Positions 10,831 through 24,705 of a DNA stretch of 64,000 nucleotides are shown in pieces. The number at the start of each line of letters is the position of its first letter. Position 1 is the stretch's first letter. The notes under the pieces are model-generated. The model saw nothing but the letters and a program-made list of their open reading frames with translations. It was not told the origin of the DNA and did not search any database. The translations under genes and the position numbers were made by a program. The stretch is from Coenobita brevimanus (lineage: Eukaryota; Arthropoda; Malacostraca; Decapoda; Coenobitidae): the NCBI GenBank assembly GCA_032717465.1, contig CM064690.1, forward strand, positions 10,505,093 through 10,569,092, read 5' to 3'.

Positions 10831-11276
10831 TGTTTAGATGTAGGGGAGAACTTCGCACATTCGCACCCGGCGTGCTAAGTACAGGACAGAACCAGGCATT
10901 TTCTAGGGTCAATAAGGGGGGAACCCCGGTGTACGGACCTATGAGCTTTGCGACTATAAGCCGATAGGCAGAGGGCGGTATGCTTAGTTCCCCTTCTAGC
11001 AGTGTCCCTCACACAGGAACCCTGAACACTAATGGGTTAAGCATTCCTCCTTTACGTTCATGACTCCTACACAAAGTGCTCCACCAGACTTCACCTGTTC
11101 CCCAGCGACGTCTCTAGAAAACAAATTCTTTCAACCTGTTCTCGACCCACAAAACTGCAGAGTAAAATTGGCAGTCCTTTGGTGCGACATGTTTCAGTGC
11201 GGTCGTAGCATTCCAAAGAAAATTGAGTCTTGGGGGAAAATTCGAAAGTAAAATGGTATCAGACAATCAAGGTGCT

Positions 11277-11278
<2 letters not shown>

Positions 11279-11331
<53 letters not shown>
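11279..11331. repeat. (GT)n microsatellite
   Basis: Pure GT array inside duplication copy A; the equivalent array in copy B is at 20758-20828. Confidence 0.95.
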
Positions 11332-11334
<3 letters not shown>

Positions 11335-11976
11335 AATCAGTTATGTTTACGAGCTTATCTTCTTTTCGTTAATTATAACATCTCCAGGGAACATTCTCGC
11401 TCACAACAAAACATATCAGCACTCCCACTTACCCTTAACTACACATGTAATATTTATGAATTTTGTTTATATATTTTCTTTTACCCATTTTAACAACATA
11501 CAGCCAAGTTCACGTGAGCACAACACCACACAACAACGCTCGAATTTCTCTCAAAACTATACACAAAGTTACATGAACAATAATACACAAACAAACTCCA
11601 AAGGGCTTAAGGTTTCACACACCTCCATTCTACAACCACTCCTCTGCCAAAATTCACCACTTGCTCATGTTCACACTTTGTTTACTTTCATTATTTTTCA
11701 CCATTTCAACTATAGTCATTCATATTAACACCCCAGTTGGATTCGCCCATAAGTCACTCAATCATCTGCATCATTCATAACTCACACACACTCGCCTACA
11801 ATCATTCAAAGCCACACCCATTCATAGCCTTACTCACACCTACCTCATTCATATCCACGGTCACTCCTACACTCATACTCGCACATGCACCACAGTCTCA
11901 TCTGCACTTCATTCATATTTGCAGTCATACCACCCTCGTTCTCACGGCCGCAAAGCAAACTTTTCCCGTCTACACA

Positions 11977-12089
11977 CACACACACACACACGCACACACA
12001 CAATTTCAGGCAGATGCAGGGAACAGTTTAAGGATCTGAATCCCCTTAAAAATCTTTCTAACCTTCTACAAGACCTACCGACATGTTAT

Positions 12090-12140
<51 letters not shown>
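11977..12140. repeat. (CA)n and (CT)n microsatellites
   Basis: A short interrupted CA array at 11977-12002 and a CT array at about 12094-12140, separated by unique-looking sequence that is shared with duplication copy B. Confidence 0.9.
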
Positions 12141-12142
<2 letters not shown>

Positions 12143-12224
12143 GCAAGAAGTTCACCCGATCACTCACACGATAAAACAAGCAACAAGCCATCCACCTCCC
12201 CACTCTATGACAGGCCAGGCTTAT

Positions 12225-12880
<656 letters not shown>

Positions 12881-13039
12881 AGAATATTCGAGTGTGTATA
12901 TGGGGTGATGAACAACAACCCTGTGAGGGACGGCAACAATACCTTGAGGGGAGGACCATTTCGGTGGCCCATGAGCGACGTCCCGTCTCACTGTACTGCC
13001 TCTTGTCTTGAGATTTTGTCCACTCTACTGACGGTCAGG

Positions 13040-14340
13040 GATGAGCAGGAGAGCATTGGAAAGGGATGAGAAAAAAGTAAAGGGATGAATGAGGAGAAGA
13101 TTGGAGCGGTGAGAGTAGGAGAGAAAGGTGGGGGGATTGGTCAGGAAAGGGAGGGATGATCGGCTAATGGGAATATTATAGTGACGAAGGGGAAGAGGAA
13201 GGTAAAACAATGGGCGGAGAGAAGGAGGGATGGAAAAGTTAGAGAAGAGAAACGTAGGGGATGAGATGGGAGAGAATGGATGGAAACCTTAACAGAAGAA
13301 TGGAGGGGGCAGAGGAGAGAAAAATATGAGGTTTGGCGACGTGAAAGAGGAACGACGAGTGGATAAGTTCTGTGAGGGGGAAAGATTGTTGGGACGGAAA
13401 GGATTAAAGGAAGGGAAAGAACTGTGAGATGTGAGATGTATAAAAAAAAAGAAAAAAAGTAAAGGGGACTAAGTAAGGTGATGGATAGGACAGCCGGATG
13501 TATAAACATACAAACAGAATAGAGGAACAGAACCCTGAAGGTGAAGATATCTAGAAAAAAAAGAAAAAAAAAAGATAATGGAAGAAAATTGGAAAGAGGA
13601 GACGAGGAAGAAAATGAGAAAGAAGCGAAGAGGATAAAAAAAAAAATGGAAGGAAGAGGAGTGGATGAAGAGAAACGGGACAATGAGGTATATCTGTGTG
13701 AAGTCCTTTGTTAATGGGTTGTGGAGTGCTAAGTGGAAGAAGGGATAATCAGGGACGTGTGAAGAGACAGCGTTCAGAAAAAGGAGAATAAAATAAGAAA
13801 GTATACAGAGAAAATAAAATGGGAAAAGTTTAGCTGGTAGGTAGAAAAAATATAGGTAAGGAAAGGAGTGGTGAGAAGTACGAAATGAAGGATAGAAAAT
13901 GGGAAAGAACGGGACAGAAAAGAGGGAAATGAAAGAATGAAATTAATGGAACAGCAAAAAATCATTAAAGGTCAGAGAAATGGGAGAAAGAAACGAGAAA
14001 ATTTGAAAAGGACAGAAAATAAGGTTAGGACAATCGAGTATAAAAACTGTTGAGAGTGTTCAGTAGACGGTGGGGCGATCAACGCAATGTGATACTCAGG
14101 AGAAAAAAAAAGGAAAATGAATGGAGAACGGAAAAAATATACATAAAAGAGAAGGAGGGAATGAATATCAGTGTCAGGAAAGTGAAAGGAAATGAACAAA
14201 AATGGAAATTTGTAAGAGGAACATAGAACAAAATAAGAAAGAAAAGGACAGCCAGACAAAAAGGAACTGAAAATAAGGAACAGGAAACCAATGAGACGAA
14301 AAACAAAGTTGAAGAGCATAAAGTGGACAGATACATTCTC
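13040..14340. repeat. 1.3 kb purine-rich tract
   Basis: The plus strand is dominated by A and G (GGGA, GAAA, AAAG words) for about 1.3 kb. The antisense Phe/Ser/Leu-rich open frames (13141-13683, 13972-14349) are composition artefacts with no domain. Confidence 0.85.
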
Positions 14341-14985
14341 AGGCGTCACTCAACTGTGTCTTGTTGCGTTGGGCATTGTGTAGGCCATGTGGTGTGGGAT
14401 GTGATGCATTAGGTTATCGGATCGGTCACACTCGAGGACAATGCCAGGTTCACTCAGGTCTATGTTAGTCTGGTTATATATTTGGGAATCTGAATGTACA
14501 GTAATTATCCTACCATGGACCATATTGTAGGAGAAGATTGAGACTCAGTGAAATAAATGATTACCCTTTGTAATAACACTCGAGCAGTTGAATACCAATA
14601 ACCCTGAGCATTCTTCTTTCTTTTTCTTGTCGCTTAGTGTATCAGGAGGTTATTCTTGGCCTCAAGCTCCCTCGCAATTGCATGAATTTGAAGGTAGGGG
14701 TTGGCCTGCAAGGCCGAGAAAAAGGTATAAGGAAATGGTGAGTGAGTGCATAAGGGAGGAATAGAATTGCAGATGCAGAAGAAACGACGAATAACAGAAT
14801 ATGGTTGATGTATGTAGAGTGAATTACTACTATAGACAAAAATATCGTTTTACATTTAACTCAAACAGTTATGAACGTCTTCCAACCTACTGTGAAAGTC
14901 GCACCAATGTGTTTCGAAAGTTGTCTCGTTATATATTTTTACAAAGAGGGTCAATATTTATATCTTACATTGTACACAGCAAGGG
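14341..14985. other. No recognisable feature
   Basis: Mixed sequence between the purine tract and a LINE tail. No repeat partner, RNA gene or domain seen. Confidence 0.5.
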
Positions 14986-15205
14986 CTATCTATGTCTGCC
15001 TATAACCAAACGCTTTAATCTCAGAGGGGATGTCCACAAATGAACCGCCTCCGAGCCACCCCTTTCTCATTTATCAGGCTGTCCTCTCTTTAACGTACAC
15101 CTCCTGCCACATATACTTCTCCATTCCATTCCTCCATCTAATCACCAGTGTCTGCCTTTCCCTCACCCCCCCCCCCTCCGCCTCACACATATACGCTCTC
15201 CTGAA
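14986..15205 (-). mobile_element. RTE-like LINE 3' end, copy 1
   Basis: On the plus strand it reads as a CTATCTATG tail, then ...CGCTTTAATCTCAGAGGGGATGTCCAC, then a C/T-rich body. It matches the last part of the coding end and 3' UTR of the LINE at 28.3-31.0 kb and its relatives at 15990, 17140, 47827, 53241 and 61585. Strongly 5'-truncated and non-coding. Confidence 0.8.
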
Positions 15206-15989
15206 GGGTATTCACTAACTCAGTCATCTGGGACGAATGAATGGACGCCCATGACTGGCCAACACAACGGGGTAAAAGTGGGGTGGTAGCGTTAGTGGGA
15301 GGGTGATGGGATAGCAGTCAGTGTGACTATGAAACACAGGTCGAACGCTCACCATGATACTGAGTGACAGAGGTCGCTACCATTCAGTATCAGTTGATCT
15401 CGGCGCTTCTTATGCAATATTGTATGTCAGTGACGGTCATAGGTACATTGCAATGTATGTAATATAAGTATGTAATAAAAAACAAATAATGTGCATTCCG
15501 AATGAACTGCGTGAAGTATCAGAGAACACCGTAGTCAAACTGACGGAGAGCACCTCACTGTCCGCTGCCACGCCTGGTACTATGTCAGCCAGTCAGCAGC
15601 AACCTTCAGATTGTTTCTGGGCACCTCGTGACTGGCTTAAGTGAATGAGGTATAGTTAATCTCTCAGTCTGCATTCTCTCTACATTATAATTCTTGCACC
15701 TCCTTTATTAATCTGGCAGTCAACTGAATGGTTTCAACCCCACAGGCATTTTGAAGTGCACTGCTGTGTTGACGTTTGATCTGTGAGATGGAGCGGGGAA
15801 ATTCGAAAACTTAAGTGATAATAGAATTGATGCGTTGCCCATATTACCGGAGACTCTTGTAGCTCTCCTATTTTTGAATCCTAACCTTTGAATCAAGTGA
15901 CGATTTCATAAATTATTCTTACAACCTCCAGACAGTTTCCTTAAGTTCGAAGTCTCTCCAAAGTTGAATGAAACTGTTTAGAGATAGCT
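15206..15989. other. No recognisable feature
   Basis: Unique-looking sequence between two LINE tails; no coding frame, RNA gene or repeat partner was found by eye. Confidence 0.5.
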
Positions 15990-16173
15990 ACCTCTATCTA
16001 TATAACGCCAGACGCCTTAATCCCGTAAGGGATGGCCACAGACAAATCTCCTCAATGTCGCCCTGTCCCCCGCCACTTCACTGCCCTCCTCCCAGCTCAC
16101 ACCCCTCTCTCATGTACACCTCTCCACTCCATCCCTCCATCTCATCCTCCGCTTTCCCCTCTCTCTCCCCCCA
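15990..16173 (-). mobile_element. RTE-like LINE 3' end, copy 2
   Basis: Plus-strand reading: CTATCTATATAACGCCAGACGCC, then TTAATCCCGTAAGGGATGGCC, then the CGCCCTGTCCCCCGCCACTTCACTGC stretch characteristic of this LINE's 3' end. About 180 bp, minus-strand, 5'-truncated. Confidence 0.85.
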
Positions 16174-16712
16174 GTACATCAGATTAAAGGTGTTATGCTC
16201 CAACTTCTGGTTCCCGTTCATACCCCATATATCAATGATGGATGGAAAACATGTTGCAGTGATAATGATGATGATGATGATGGTTGTGGTAGTGGTGATG
16301 GTGGCAGTGTTATACTTGCTTGAATTATTTTGATATTTCCTTCCTGCTATTACTTCTTTCAATCGGTGACACACGCTGTGTTTTAGTCACATTATTTCCT
16401 CATGGTTTTCTTCACGTTACGATTTATTGTTTTTTACTCGAGCCTTTCGATATATCTTTCATTATCACCTTCAGTTCGATGTCAAATCCTACACACATGA
16501 AATTGTCAGGGAAGAAAAAAAGCGGAATTTTAAGTACGTCGCCGAACTGAAGGGATTAAGAGCAGTTATTGACTTTAGGGGGGAGGGGGAAATACGGATT
16601 AGAAAAATCACCTGTTATCAACCCAAAGGAGGTTGATGTAAGTCAGCAGGGTTATCAGCAACACCCTTCCTTGTTTTGCGTGGCTACTATCAACACTGTT
16701 ACACTGGATGAG

Positions 16713-16714
<2 letters not shown>
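16174..16714. other. Unassigned, with a short (GAT)n run
   Basis: GATGAT trinucleotide run at about 16262-16283. Otherwise no feature; a 76-aa and a 69-aa open frame here lack any recognisable domain. Confidence 0.5.
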
Positions 16715-16759
<45 letters not shown>

Positions 16760-16868
16760 ACAACTGATGACCTTTGCCTCTCTCTCCGCCTTCCCTCCCT
16801 CTCCTCTCCATTAATCATCATCTCTCTCCATCTCTCTCTCTCTCGATGAAGTGGAAGTCTGTCTCTCG

Positions 16869-16959
<91 letters not shown>
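16715..16959. repeat. (CT)n and (GT)n microsatellites
   Basis: CT array at about 16715-16756 and a long GT array at 16870-16958, joined by CT-rich DNA. Confidence 0.95.
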
Positions 16960-16962
<3 letters not shown>

Positions 16963-17139
16963 TTCCTCCTCACTCCAAACCTCTGCCTTTCCCCTTCACC
17001 ATCTCTTTAGGCTGTTTTTATAAAATCTGCCAAGCAGAATAATTGTATATAAGTGTGTATACCTTCATGCTTACTGATACATCCAACTGCAATTTCACTA
17101 CCAAACCGGACTGAAGTAAAAAATACGATATAATCTCTC

Positions 17140-17403
17140 TGTCCACTTATCCAAAGCCACACTCGTTAATGCCGGAAAGGGTGACCACCAGGGAATTGCC
17201 TCCATGCCGCCGTTTTCTCCGCAGTCAAGCTGTCCTTTGTCCAGCTCACATCTCTCTTTCCAATATAGCACTCCACCCTATATCTTCATCTCATCCGTGG
17301 TCTCCCCCTTCCCCCCTCTCCTTCATTTCACTCACGTACGCACTCCTAGTCAGTCTCACATTCTCTAGTTTCTCCACATGTCCAAACCATGTCAAGGCAC
17401 AAC
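17140..17403 (-). mobile_element. RTE-like LINE 3' end, copy 3
   Basis: A more diverged copy (TTAATGCCGGAAAGGGTGACC) reaching further into the C-terminal coding part: TCTCCACATGTCCAAACCA corresponds to the antisense of the WFGHVE motif region of the LINE protein. Minus strand, 5'-truncated. Confidence 0.8.
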
Positions 17404-18004
17404 TAATGCTTTCCAGCACAAATAAGATTTGTTACAGTATGTAATTGCTAAGAAGGCTTATTTATGGCAGAATTTGGCCGAGATCTTTTACGAATGCCCC
17501 AGTGGTGACGTTGTTCACTCCATGACTGTTTCGCTGAGGACCAGATCTCTCCATTAAGGGTGGGTCAGCCATGACTCATCACTGTGGTTTAGAACGAGCT
17601 GATAAGAGGGTGGCATTAACATGACAGGACTCAGTGTATACAACTGTGTCTCCCCGCCGGACGCTCTGCCATCTGACCAAGTGGTTACAAAGCCACCCCA
17701 CTGACAACCAGACCACCTCCTATGGTAGAGGAGGAATTCACTGAAAAAAAAAAAAAAAGAACAATTGTGTGCAATAATTCTTCTTCGACCCTAGTAAGCT
17801 TCCTATTAAATGTGGCAGAAGTGAAGAAAAGGACGAAAATAAACTGCGTCTGAATGAAGATGAATGAAAGTGAAGGAAGATGGACAGCGAGAAGAGTGTT
17901 TCTGCCGCTTTAAGGATAATGCTAAGAAGGACCGGAGTGAGGTACGTAAAGGAGCTGTATTTTTGTTTCGGATGTTTTTAAGATAAGTAAAACAATTTGG
18001 GATA
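17404..18004. other. Unassigned; A-run near 17744
   Basis: Mixed sequence ending in a 15-16 base A-run at 17744-17759. The part before the A-run might be a retroposed repeat, but I have no second copy to support that. Confidence 0.4.
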
Positions 18005-19079
18005 GTATGTATAAAATAAGAACATCGTGGCACTATAGGATCTGGGGATATAGTAGTAGTAGTTATAACCACAGCCTCATTTGAATATGAACCCAGTGAA
18101 CTGAATGATGAAGATGACTTTTTCTCGCAGTTCACTATCCTCCTTTTGGGAGATAGGAAGGTAGCTGAGGGATGAATAATTAAACAGCGGAGTTGCCCTG
18201 TTACACCCGTGCCATTAGTCATGAGGGATACGGTCAAGAGGTAAAATATGCAAACAAGTGGGCGTGTAAGTGAAAAATAAAATCGGTATAAACGCCGCAA
18301 AAAGAAACGCAGGCGCTAGTAGACGGCGTGTGCTGTCGAGTAGAAAGGACAACATCTGCTGGCGTCAGGGGCGAGGGCGTGTGTGGGGGAAGGGCAAGTA
18401 TGGAGGAATAGAGGGAGGAGTAGTGTGGGATGGCGAGTGAATAATGGAGTGGAGGAGGGAGGGAGATAAAAAGGTAAATATTATCAGGTGATCCGTGTGT
18501 TGGCGAGGTCATGTTAAGGTGGTAACACTGGGGTGGACAAGAGTGATGATGGTACGGGTGAAAGCAGAGAAAATAATCACGGAACATAATGACAGTCAGT
18601 GACAAGGGTACAGTACATAAATTAATACCATATAAGCCACTTCACTTGAAGAGTTTAAATAGGTCTTACGTTAACTTAAATAACATATTTATTGCTTCTT
18701 ATGTCGGATGGCTTAATAGTTATTCTTGCACAATTTCTTTTTTTTTTGGGGGGGGGATTATCACATTAATAGATATGTATATTATCATTGCTCGTAAATC
18801 TGACCGTGAAAAATGGAATAAAAGCTTCAAGGAACATTTCTTGCAGGTGGAATTTGAGGCTGGGTAAAGCGGAATGTGCAACAAAGAGATGTCACCTCTA
18901 GTCCCTTGGGATACATATTGAGGTTGCAGTTGTACTGGAGGCGCCTACTCCTGTCGCACATCCCATTCATTGTTCGTGATCAATGATTCACTGAACGTAA
19001 CAAGTTTTAAATGCATCATAAACGCAGGTGGCCAGGACGTATTAGACTATGAGGGTATTTGTCCAGTGTCAGAAACATT

Positions 19080-19657
19080 TTCTTTTTCTTATTAAAGTGA
19101 AACGCAGAGAACTCAGGTCCTGAGTTCTCGACTCAAAGCGTCGCTCAGTATGCGTCCGCCAAGCCTTGCACACTGACTGGCCATACAACCTAAATGACCT
19201 TGGTGACCTAATCAGTTGGTCGTTCCTTCAAACTGGATCACTGACAAAAATTTGGTTGAAATCTATAAGAGGTTCACCATTTATCGCTCCCACAAAAGGA
19301 TAAAGTAAGTCGACCAAATATGACCTTGACCATGCTGATCTAATCAGCTGAATGTCCCATCATACTGGATCACTGACAGAAGTTTGGTCGCAATCCATCA
19401 AGAGGTTCAGGAGATATCGCGCCCACAATGATATACTTAGTCGACCCAATATGACACTGAAGTTTGAGCTCTTGACCTAACTGACCTAATCAGTTCATCA
19501 TCTCATTCTGCATCACTGACAAAAGTTTGGTGAAAATCCGTCCATGGCTTCACTAGATATCATGCCCACAGTAGTGTTACTGACGCATGGACTCACTCAC
19601 GCAGGGACTGACCAATCACTTAATGCCTCCAGCATTATAGATGGGTGGAGGCATAAA
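19080..19657. repeat. AGGTCA/TGACCT-containing minisatellite block
   Basis: About four degenerate units of roughly 125 bp, each with TGACCT(T/A) words, 'ATCACTGACA-AA-TTTGGT', 'AATC-ATC-A-AGGTTCA' and 'ATATCG-GCCCACA'. The block starts near AACTCAGGTCCTGAGTTCT and ends near TGCCTCCAGCATTATAGATGGGTGGAGGCAT, which itself contains an inverted pair. It occupies the position where copy A has the TA array and LTR element. Confidence 0.75.
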
Positions 19658-20755
19658 AAATAAATTAGCGTCTATCCGATTTTAGTCAGAAATTACGATG
19701 GCACAGCAGAGTGAAAAATGTGTCGGTTTAAATTCCGGCTCCTGAGTGACAACGGTACGTCAGGGTTACAAGGCGCTTTGTTTAATATTAAAAGATAAGT
19801 AAAAGTTTTTTTGATAATGTTCCCTTATATGATTTCTGGGAAGTTTTTGCGACGATGCAGCGGCAGAAATATATAATATCAACTTACAACCCACAGAGCG
19901 GACACGTACTGAGACACACACTTAGTATGACGATGTTCTTTCCTTAAAATATCAGGCAACATGCTTTTGTGATGTTGATATTGCAGCTCTAAAAGATAAC
20001 AAATTTCATTTAAACTTTTGCTCGCACAAAACTAATTCATTTTCCTTTGAGTTAATCTCATGGTGAAATATAAATACTGTATATTCGACCACAGACAAAC
20101 CAGCCGACAGTATCAGGATTTAATATTTCAGGTATAAGGCTGTGCACCGCTTATGTCTGACATTCATTCTTTGTGCAATCATTCCAGAATTATATACACT
20201 GCATGATTAAGTTAAAATACACTGAGGTAGAATAGGTTTGATTACACTGGGTTAGATCACATAAGGTTAAGGTAGGTTTTTGGGATTGGGTATAAACAGA
20301 GCCATAATTTAGGTAGCAAGGAAAGCTCCATAACACCTCTTCTCGACCGATTTACTTTATATATTTCACCTAAACATCTTCTGTGTTACATATAAAGTTC
20401 TAATGCCGACATAGTTTGCATTAGCAACATAAAATAGGATATTAAGTTGCTATGTGCAGAATCAATCGCCAAGGAAGAGATGCAACAAAATATTAAAAGC
20501 GACCACAAGTCATATTAGGTTTAGGTTTGTTATGGTTACGTTAGGCTAGCTTATGTTGGGTCGGCTTATTTGGATTAAGTGGATACTTAAACATGCATCC
20601 TTTACTTTTACGACTCCTAAGCTAAAGTGCTCCACCAGACTTCACATGTCCTCCCCCGACGTCTCGAGGGAAAAAAAAAAATCTTTCAGGCTGTTCCCGA
20701 CTCACAAAACTTCAGAAAAACGCAGCCGTCCATGGCGCGTTATGTAATGTTAGAG

Positions 20756-20757
<2 letters not shown>

Positions 20758-20830
<73 letters not shown>

Positions 20831-20863
20831 TGAGAGTGCGAGCGCGCGCGCGCGCGCTCATGA
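20758..20863. repeat. (GT)n followed by (GC)n
   Basis: GT array to 20828, a GAGTGAGAGTGCGA bridge, then a CG/GC alternating run to about 20859. Both are alternating purine-pyrimidine and Z-DNA-prone. Confidence 0.9.
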
Positions 20864-21323
20864 TTTAATTGAGTATGTCTAGGTTTGTATGAGTCATTTA
20901 TCTATTGTGATTTTTCGGTTCACTCAAGCATTTCCGAAGAACATCCTCACTCAGACAACACAACATAGCTCTCATGCCTGTCTTTATAGTACATATGCTG
21001 TTACATTTATGGACGTTGTTTATATATTTTGTTTTACCCATTTTAACGACGCCAAACCACATTCATGTAAACATATCACATATCAGTACTCGAACTACTT
21101 TGAAAACCATACATAAAGTTAAATGAATGTTTATTCACAAGTAAACAGATTCAGAAAGTCACGGTTACACATACATCCATTCCACAACCAGTCCTACGCC
21201 AAAAAATCATCACTCGTCCGTACTCACACTCCATTTACCATCATCAGTTTCCATTTTTCAACTATACTCATTCGCATTCACAACCCATTTGCAATCATGC
21301 ATATGACATGCATGCATTTATAT

Positions 21324-21519
21324 CAGTGATTTTCAAAATATGGGTCGCGACCCAAAGGTGGGTCGCAAGAGGAATTTTTATGGGTGGCAGGGACACAGAA
21401 TAGATCTAATGCTTTCAGTGTATTTTATTTACTTAACTGAAATTGTAATTATCCTCATTACACTATTAGCATATTCGCAATAACTACGATAGGCTATATG
21501 CCGGTTACTGTGTGTGTGT

Positions 21520-21589
<70 letters not shown>

Positions 21590-21701
21590 AGAAAATAAAG
21601 TTTATATTCCACTGTGTATGTTTGATTTTTTTACCCTGTGGGTCGCGAAGTCTTGAAATATTCCAAATAGGGTCACACACTAAAAAGTTTGAGAACCGCT
21701 G
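21324..21701. mobile_element. Non-autonomous hAT-like MITE
   Basis: 378 bp bounded by CAGTGATTTTCAAA... and ...TTTGAGAACCGCTG, imperfect terminal inverted repeats of the hAT type. Both sides carry the same 8-bp target duplication ATTTATAT (21316-21323 and 21702-21709); 8 bp is the hAT hallmark. The inside has GGGTCGCGACCC-like words and a long GT microsatellite (about 21509-21587), with no transposase. Confidence 0.9.
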
Positions 21702-21916
21702 ATTTATATCATTCATAATCCACACACACTCATCAACATTCATTCACAGCCGCACTCATTCATAGCTTTACTCGTACCTACCCTCATTCATATCCATGCT
21801 CTCTGCAACGTTCATTCATGCCCCACAATCTCATCTACGTTATATTCCTATTTACAGTACACTCCTACATTCACGATACATCCTCTATCACGGCTGCGTG
21901 GTCAACTTTCCCAGTC

Positions 21917-21918
<2 letters not shown>

Positions 21919-22011
<93 letters not shown>
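21919..22011. repeat. (CA)n microsatellite
   Basis: Long pure CA array, longer than its partner in copy A (11977-12002). Confidence 0.95.
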
Positions 22012-22013
<2 letters not shown>

Positions 22014-22331
22014 CCGATCCCAGGCAGATGTTGCAAATTGTTTAAAGATTTGAGTTACCATAAGAATCTTTATGATCTTCACCAGACCTACCGACATGCC
22101 ATTAAACTCCTTGACTTATACATATTCGCCAGCTTTGAATGAGGAAGTTGTACTATCATTCAGTATGCACGAAACGATACTAACGCCCATGTGAGGATAT
22201 ATGAAGGTGAGTGGAACCTTCTGTGCGTAAGACGGATAATGGACCTGAGGGAACAAACTGTCTAGCCTGCCAGGAGTTCAACATATAAAAGTGCACACTC
22301 TCAAGACCACATCATATCAACACAAACAAAT

Positions 22332-22333
22332 AA

Positions 22334-22370
<37 letters not shown>
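22332..22370. repeat. (CA)n microsatellite
   Basis: Short CA array just before the ~150-bp minisatellite. Confidence 0.9.
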
Positions 22371-22371
<1 letters not shown>

Positions 22372-22372
22372 A

Positions 22373-22795
22373 CTTCACCAACAGAATAACATCCCCAGAC
22401 ACACACAAACACCCAATTCCCCCACAAACCCAGACACACATCTACAGTACATCTGGCACAGGACGCGTAATAACATCACGGTTGGTGCTTTCCCTTACCC
22501 CGCCCCACACACACACACGATATTCATCAACACCATACCCTCCCCAGATACAAACACCCAACTCCCCCACAAACCCTGACACACATCTACCTGTACAGTA
22601 CATCTGGCACAGGACGCGTAATAACATCACGGTTGGTGCTTTCCCTTACCTCCCCCCTCCCCACAGACACGATATTCATCAGCACCATACTCTCCCCAGA
22701 CACAAACACCCAACTCCCCCACAAACCCCGACACACATCTACAGTACGTCTGGCACAGGGCGCGTAATAACATCACGGTTGATGCCTTCCCCTTA
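22373..22795. repeat. ~150-bp minisatellite, three units
   Basis: The block GGCACAGG(A/G)CGCGTAATAACATC repeats at about 22455, 22606 and 22752, giving periods near 151 and 146 bp. Each unit also has CCCCACAAACCC-GACACACATCTAC. C-rich; its open frames are not genes. CA arrays flank it. Confidence 0.85.
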
Positions 22796-22796
22796 C

Positions 22797-22846
<50 letters not shown>

Positions 22847-22985
22847 ACACACACACAATTATTGGGTGGGTGGGTAACCCTGTGTTCTGTCAGTGTCACC
22901 TCCGAACACCGCCTCCCTCTGCCGGTTTCTAATGCTCTCACCTTTCTCTCACTCATTCCTCCTCCCTCCCTGTTTGTCTGTCCCG

Positions 22986-23073
<88 letters not shown>
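22796..23073. repeat. (CA)n and long (CT)n microsatellites
   Basis: CA array at about 22796-22856 and a CT array at about 22987-23073 with one TTT interruption. Confidence 0.95.
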
Positions 23074-23077
<4 letters not shown>

Positions 23078-23185
23078 AGGTAAAGCCCCTATCACATATA
23101 AAATAAACAACAAGCCAGCCACCAACCTACTCTATGACAGGCCAGGCTTTATAAATTTATATTAACACAGTCGTTTGTATGCATT

Positions 23186-23495
23186 TCTTATCGACCCATG
23201 TACCCGCTGTCATAAAAATATCCGATGCATTAAGTCCCAGGGTGACAGTGATGACAAGACGGTGAATTATAAGGAGGTGTGAACAAAGACACACTTTAGC
23301 CTGGCAGTTGATGAGATATGTGTAAGAGAGCGTGTGGTTAAATATGAGTTTGTCTTTTTCTTTTCTTTTTAATGGAATATGTGATTTTTACCTCCAGTGC
23401 GTATTTGTGTGTGAGGGTGGGGTGACAGTTACGAGTTAGAAGTGGTGGATGTGGTTTTAGCGTTTTTTTTTTTTCTTTATGATCGTCTATGCTAC

Positions 23496-23549
<54 letters not shown>

Positions 23550-23819
23550 CCAAGGCATAAGTACAAAAAAAAAGAATGTTATGACAGGTGAATATGAGAC
23601 GTGAACAGAGAGATGGATGGACAAGACATATGACATACACAAGTCACAAATCAAAACAACAGGATAGAAAAAATATGAAACAAATCTGACAAGCTAACAG
23701 ATGCGCAAAAATAACGTTAATAGATTTTACTCAATTGTAATGCAACTTAACCAATAGACGGACTTCAGTGAAGTATCCCATGCGTATTTGTGTGTTTATG
23801 TGCGTGTTTGTGTAAGTTC

Positions 23820-23863
<44 letters not shown>

Positions 23864-24499
23864 CCTTATGTGTGTGTGTGTGTATTTGCCTGTGTGTATA
23901 CCTTATGTGTGTGTGTGTGTGTGTATGTGTGCGTGAGTGTGTGTGTTTATGTGTGTGCACCCTCACGTGTAAGTATGAAGGTGTCGCTATTAACATATTC
24001 TGTATCATCATATCTTGGATAAATACGGATACATGGATAATAGGGTGTCCTGATAGAGTAGTTCCTAGATAATGAATGTTTGCATTATGTGGTTGTCAGA
24101 GAATCTTATTTGTAAATAAAGTTAATGCAGTTCATTAAGTGGTGGTAGTCTGCAAAGCCTCAATATCGTCTCAGTCCATCCCATGTTATGCGTAAGGCAT
24201 ATATTTTACGAAGAGAAGTACTAGGCCTACGTGGAAGCAGTGAATGAAATGCTTAGACCATTAGTAGGCGTGTACTGTACAGCAAAAGCGTTGAACAGCG
24301 TAATAATAAAGCACCTAGATAACAAAGAATTTGAACTATCAAATAGGTGATAAAATAATGGATGATACAAGTTCTTCCATAATCGTAGGAGGCCATATCA
24401 TGGTAACGGTGAATGTCGCGCAGTTCTGTGTTGGTGTGGAAATTCTGAGATGATATCCTAATTGGGAGTGAGTAGCTGATTTACATGATTCCCGTCAGT
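23186..24499. repeat. (GA)n and compound (GT)n, otherwise unassigned
   Basis: GA array at 23499-23546 and a compound GT array with TATACCTTATG interruptions at about 23821-23958. The remaining sequence (23960-24499) shows no feature I can support. Confidence 0.75.
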
Positions 24500-24653
24500 T
24501 TTCCCTGGTATCCACACAACTCGCACTCACATCCTCTTAAACCCTCCTCCCCCCAGTTTGCTTCTGCTCTCTCTCTCTCTCTCTCTCTCTCTCCTGGTAT
24601 CCACACCACACGCACTCTCATCCTCCTAAATCTCTCCTCCTCAATTCGTTTCT

Positions 24654-24705
<52 letters not shown>
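24500..24705. repeat. Tandem duplicate of a ~105-bp unit with (CT)n
   Basis: CTGGTATCCACAC-AC-CGCACTC-CATCCTC-TAAA...CTTCTGCTCTCTCT occurs at about 24507 and again at 24593, each ending in a CT array. The 116-140-aa open frames here follow from this duplication. Confidence 0.85.

Larger units (their letters stand above)
18005..23185 (+). repeat. Segmental duplication copy B
   Basis: Homologous in order and orientation to 2445-3457 plus 9885-12260, about 15.5 kb upstream at its start. Copy B lacks the Gmr1-like element; at the matching place it carries the AGGTCA repeat block (19080-19657). It also has its own hAT MITE and a ~150-bp minisatellite, so both copies have collected insertions since duplication. 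No conserved reading frame unites the copies. Confidence 0.8.

Noticed and set aside
13141..14349. Several 60-180-aa antisense frames rich in Phe/Ser/Leu
   Set aside because: They translate a purine-rich tract and show no domain; the same kind of frame appears at every such tract (25930-26586, 57811-58131).
23788..24072. Cys/Val-, His/Thr-, Leu/Ser- or Glu/Arg-repeat proteins at many places
   Set aside because: Direct translation of GT, CA, CT or GA microsatellites.
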